The position numbers and the translations under genes were made by a program. From NCBI GenBank assembly GCA_041390025.1, contig JAWKQR010000032.1, positions 5,052 through 69,051 of the forward strand: a DNA stretch of 64,000 nucleotides, in the 5' to 3' direction. Under the pieces are notes generated by a model. The model searched no databases. It was not told the origin of the DNA and was given only the letters and a program-made list of their open reading frames with translations. The DNA is from JBFFMO01 sp041390025 (GTDB lineage: Bacteria; Myxococcota_A; Bradymonadia; Bradymonadales; Bradymonadaceae). This document shows positions 60,915 to 64,000 of this stretch, in pieces; positions within the stretch are counted from its first letter, which is position 1, and each line of letters opens with the position of its first letter.

Positions 60915-61264
60915 GGCTCTTCCTCCGCGGGCGTGTCGATGGTCCGGAGCAGCTCGTCCATTCTCCGGCCCCGCTCCACCGACTCATCGTACTCAAATCG
61001 CAATTCCGGAACATAGCGCATCGTCAGTCGATCACCGAGCTCACGACGCAAGAAGCCGCCGGCGCGCTCGAGGCCATCCTGGGCATCGTCATCGGGCTCG
61101 CGCTTGTCGAGCAGGACATAAAACACCTTCGCGTAGCGCAAGTCTGGTGTGACATCGACCGCGGTGATCTGAACGTTCTCCACGCGTGGGTCCTTGACGT
61201 CCGTGATCAGCAGGTTCGCCAGAACCTCGAGCATGTTTTGGCTCACCCGATCGGTCGTTTCCAT
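60911..61264 (-). CDS. rbfA: Ribosome-binding factor A
   Basis: 117 residues with a KH-like fold: DRVSQNMLEVLANLLITDV, VQITAVDVTPDLRYAKVFY and LGDRLTMRYVPELRFEYDES. It assists 16S rRNA 5' end maturation and 30S assembly in the cold. ATG at 61264 gives the usual start; a GTG at 61291 (VRSTRSRKS) is possible and would add basic residues common in the family. Confidence 0.93.
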   Translation of the reverse strand: METTDRVSQNMLEVLANLLITDVKDPRVENVQITAVDVTPDLRYAKVFYVLLDKREPDDDAQDGLERAGGFLRRELGDRLTMRYVPELRFEYDESVERGRRMDELLRTIDTPAEEEP

Positions 61265-61342
61265 GCTTTTTCTGCTTCGCGTGCTCCTCACGAAAACGCC
61301 CACGGAAGTCGTGAGCGCGCGTGCCACCAAGTGCTTTTGGAC

Positions 61343-64000
61343 TTAAAGCGTTGCAGCAACTTCAGCAACAATTCACGAAGGCTCAACGTGTCGCAGCCGA
61401 TCTTGATAATACGTTGTAGTTGTCCATCGACAAACCGCACTCGTAACGCGCGACTTCCACGCTAAGCTGTCGTCTTTGGAAGCGACGCAGGAACCAATGC
61501 TTGACTCGTAAATCACACGACCGTTCCGCAGCAATCGCGCCTTTGCGTTGCGACGAAGCATCCCGTCATTTTGACATAACATCCGGCGATCATGCCAATC
61601 TTAGGCGCCGAGAAGGTCTCGCGAACTTCACACGGCGTGGCCCAACACGTGCTCCTCGACGATTGGTGCGAGCATGCCTTCAAGCAGCTGACGTACGCGT
61701 TCGATCGCGTCGTAGATGACGTTGAACGTCGCAATGCACACCGTACTTCTCGGCCTGGTCCACGCTGCGCGCGCGAGGTCGAGGCGCACGTTGGAAACCG
61801 ATAACAATCGCGCCGGCCTCCGGATGAGGCAGCGAGGTTGACGTCGTTCTCGGTGATGCCACCGACTGCGGAGTGTATGACCTTGACGCCGCGACTGGCG
61901 TTTCCAGCTTCGTCGACAACGACTCACGAAGAGCTTCCGTAGAACCTGAACATCACCCCATGATGATGACTGTCCGCGCGAGCTCGCCTTCGCGGATCAT
62001 GGCGGAAAGGTCTTCGAGGCTGAGCGATGCAGATTCCTTCGCACGCGATGCCATCTCTTCTTTCTTGCGGCGGTCGTAGACGAACTGAGTGATGCGCTTT
62101 GCATCCTTTTCGTCGGCAACCTGAAAAGAATGGCTCGCCAGCATCGGGCACACCGCCCAGACCGGTGATTTCCACGGGTTGAGAAACCGGAATGGCCGCT
62201 TGAACTTGGCGCCCTCGCTCGTCGTGCATCTGCGTACTGGCCGTAGAACGGCTTGAGACGATGATGTCGCCCTGCTTGACGTTCCGCGCTGGACTGGCGC
62301 ACGGTAGCAACAGGACCACGACCGACGTCGAGCTCGCTCTCGATGACGACACCCTGAGCGTCGCGATTCGGGTTGGCTTGGAGCTCAACGCTTCGGCTTC
62401 CCGGACTGAAGAACGATCGCGTCGACCAAGCCTTCGATGTTGATACCGAGCCTTGGCGCTGACTTCACGACGTAGAGCGTCTTGCCGCCCCGCTTAACAC
62501 AGGCAACAGCTCGTATTCGCTGAGCGCCTGTTTCACGCGGTCGGGGTTCGCTCCTTCTTTGTCGATCTTGTTGATCGCGACAATGATAGGCACTTCCGCG
62601 GCGCGCGCGTGATTGATGGCTTCCACCGTCTGAGGCATCACACCATCATCGGCAGCCACGACGAGGACAACGTCCGTCAGTTGGCACCACGCGCACGAAG
62701 CGCGGTAAACGCCTCGTGGCCCGGTGTCGAGGAACGTGATCGAGATGGCCGCCGGCCTGCACCCACAATGGCACCGATGTGCTGCGTGATGCCGCCTGCT
62801 TCACCGGAAGCCACCGAACTGCTTCGGATGGCGTCGAGAAGCGACGTCTTACCGTGGTCGACGTGGCCCATGACCGTGACGACTGGAGGACGTGGCTGCA
62901 ACGTTTCTTCGGGGTCGGCACTGGTGTCGTAGAACTGCGTGATGTCGAACGCCACGTTCTCGACGGTGTAACCGAACTCTTCGGCCATCAGCGTCGCGGT
63001 GTCGAAGTCGAGCATCGTGTTGAGGTTGGCCATCATGCCCATCTCAACAAGCTTCAACGCGACCTGACCGGCCTTGGTTCCCATCGCGTGTGCCAAATCG
63101 CCCACCGTGATGGCGTCCTCGATTCGGATGACGCGTTTATGCTCGGCTTGCGGCTGCACCACAGGTGCTGCGACTTGCTGACGACGGCCGCCGGTCGCTT
63201 TGTCCTGACGGCGTTTGTTGCCACGACGCGACTTCGCATCGTAGAGATCACGTCCCTCAACGACGCGCTTTCCTCGCGCGTCGCGCGGTTCTTCACGGGT
63301 CGTCTTTCCGCGGCCGTTCTTGGGCCCCGGTGAGAAATCCTTCCCTTCGGCCTGCAAACGCTCGATCAAAACACTTTGGCTGATCGCACCCACGATCTGG
63401 GCACCCCCCTTAGGGGCTGCTGGTCGACGCGCTGCTGCAGCGCCAGCGGCAGCAACACCCGCCACAGGAGGTCCCGCGATGATCGTCGCCCCGGTTGTCT
63501 CGGGCGTGCGTCGCTGCGGAGGTGTCACCACTTCCGGTTCAGAATCGGACGCGACGTCACCGACTTCCGCAGCAATTTCGGGCTCCGACTCGGGCTCAAC
63601 AACAGGCTCCGCTACAGGCTCTGCAACCGGCTCCGGAGTTTGTTCGGGCTCGGGCTCGGGCTCGGGCGCTTGCACCGTTGCCGGTTCAGCGGGTTTCGAC
63701 TCTTCCTCGTCCGCGCCGCGGCGACGTACGAAAGGCATGACCGGCTCCGACGCTTCTTCTGCCACGGCAGCGGCAGGCGCAGGCTCGTCATCCTTCTTCT
63801 TGCTCGAGCGCCGACGAACAATCGTCGTGGGCACTTCGGCGAGTGGTTCGGCCGGAGCCTCCACCACGGCAGCAGCTTTACTGCTGGGCTTGAGCGCGAC
63901 TCGAATCGCCTCAACATCGGCTTCGGTAAGGGCAGTCATCGGATTGCTTACCGTGAACCCAAGCCCAAGTCCGTTAATCTTCGTAACGAGCTCGTACTTG
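61343..64000 (-). CDS. infB: Translation initiation factor IF-2, 5' end beyond the window, C-terminal half multiply frameshifted
   Basis: At least 885 codons are in the window and the frame runs off its edge. The N-terminal IF2_N domain starts inside the last bases (VTKINGLGLGFTVSNPMTAL), followed by a long Pro/Glu/Ala linker, a second IF2_N (IEDAITVGDLAHAMGTKAGQ) and the G domain: VMGHVDHGKTSLLDAIRS (G1), GGITQHIGA (G2), TPGHEAFTALRARGA (G3), IIVAINKIDKEGANP (G4). From about 62700 to 61343 the frame changes at least eight times, but VYDRRKKEEMASRAKE, HPEAGAIVIGFQRAP, MLAPIVEEHVLG and APKIGMIAGCYV appear in correct order and the end reads IVAEVAATL to TAA. It delivers initiator tRNA to the 30S subunit. 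Confidence 0.95.

Overview
The window is about 64 kb of GC-rich, tightly packed bacterial chromosome. The gene set suggests a Gram-negative of the former Deltaproteobacteria, most likely Myxococcota or a Bradymonadales-like relative: a Tol system, many lipoproteins with clear lipoboxes, very large TPR, Cys-rich and Ig-type surface proteins, a PilZ protein, an EtfAB:quinone oxidoreductase-like protein, and a multidomain enzyme resembling the ether-lipid enzyme ElbD of myxobacteria. There is no phage, insertion sequence, CRISPR array or rRNA. One tRNA, tRNA-Leu(CAA), is present.

Layout. 1-5.9 kb: Hsp70 (partial, minus), then a plus-strand run of EMO-like Fe-S oxidoreductase, glyA, a TPR membrane protein, a SEC-C protein and a small membrane protein. 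5.9-13.2 kb (minus): sulfatase-like protein plus lipoprotein, a Cys-rich/Ig-like surface protein, miaE, PilZ, two small exported proteins, apaG and tRNA-Leu. 13.3-17.5 kb (minus): tolQ, tolR, a TolA/TonB-like protein, tolB and a ClpP-fold pseudoprotease. 17.7-30.6 kb (plus): a giant TPR protein of about 3,890 residues, a small unknown protein, a tyrosine phosphatase and a ferritin-like protein. 30.6-32.7 kb (minus): membrane protein, hemW and a YbgC-type thioesterase. 32.8-41.2 kb (plus): a palindrome and promoter, then HAD phosphatase, LarA-like protein, a five-domain acyl reductase/ligase/ACP/acyltransferase/SCP2 enzyme and an NAD-dependent epimerase, a probable ether-lipid operon. 41.2-45.3 kb (minus): a pseudokinase-PP2C fusion and an ASH-type lipoprotein. 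45.4-49.1 kb: two paralogues sharing a nearly identical 68-residue C-terminus that resembles type III needle or inner-rod proteins, flanking a UvrD-type helicase and preceded by the same promoter-like motif. 49.2-58.3 kb: dapA-dapB, a crotonase-fold protein, a lipoprotein, prmA-rsmE-RDD protein, glnB-glnA with terminator, a lipoprotein and trxB. 58.3-64 kb (minus): a DUF4349 lipoprotein and the classical infB-rbfA-nrnA-truB translation operon.

Sequence quality matters here. About twenty genes, including essential ones (infB, glyA, glnB, tolB, truB), are interrupted by single-base shifts, often in homopolymers. The reading frame resumes in another register with perfect family motifs. I read these as assembly or base-calling errors, densest at 30.4-31.9 kb and 61.3-62.7 kb. 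Coordinates for such genes span the reconstructed gene.

Most interesting: the needle-like paralogue pair with its shared promoter motif; the giant TPR protein divergent from tol; the ElbD-like operon with its 19-bp palindrome; the pseudokinase-PP2C fusion; and the ClpP-fold protein whose nucleophile serine is replaced.
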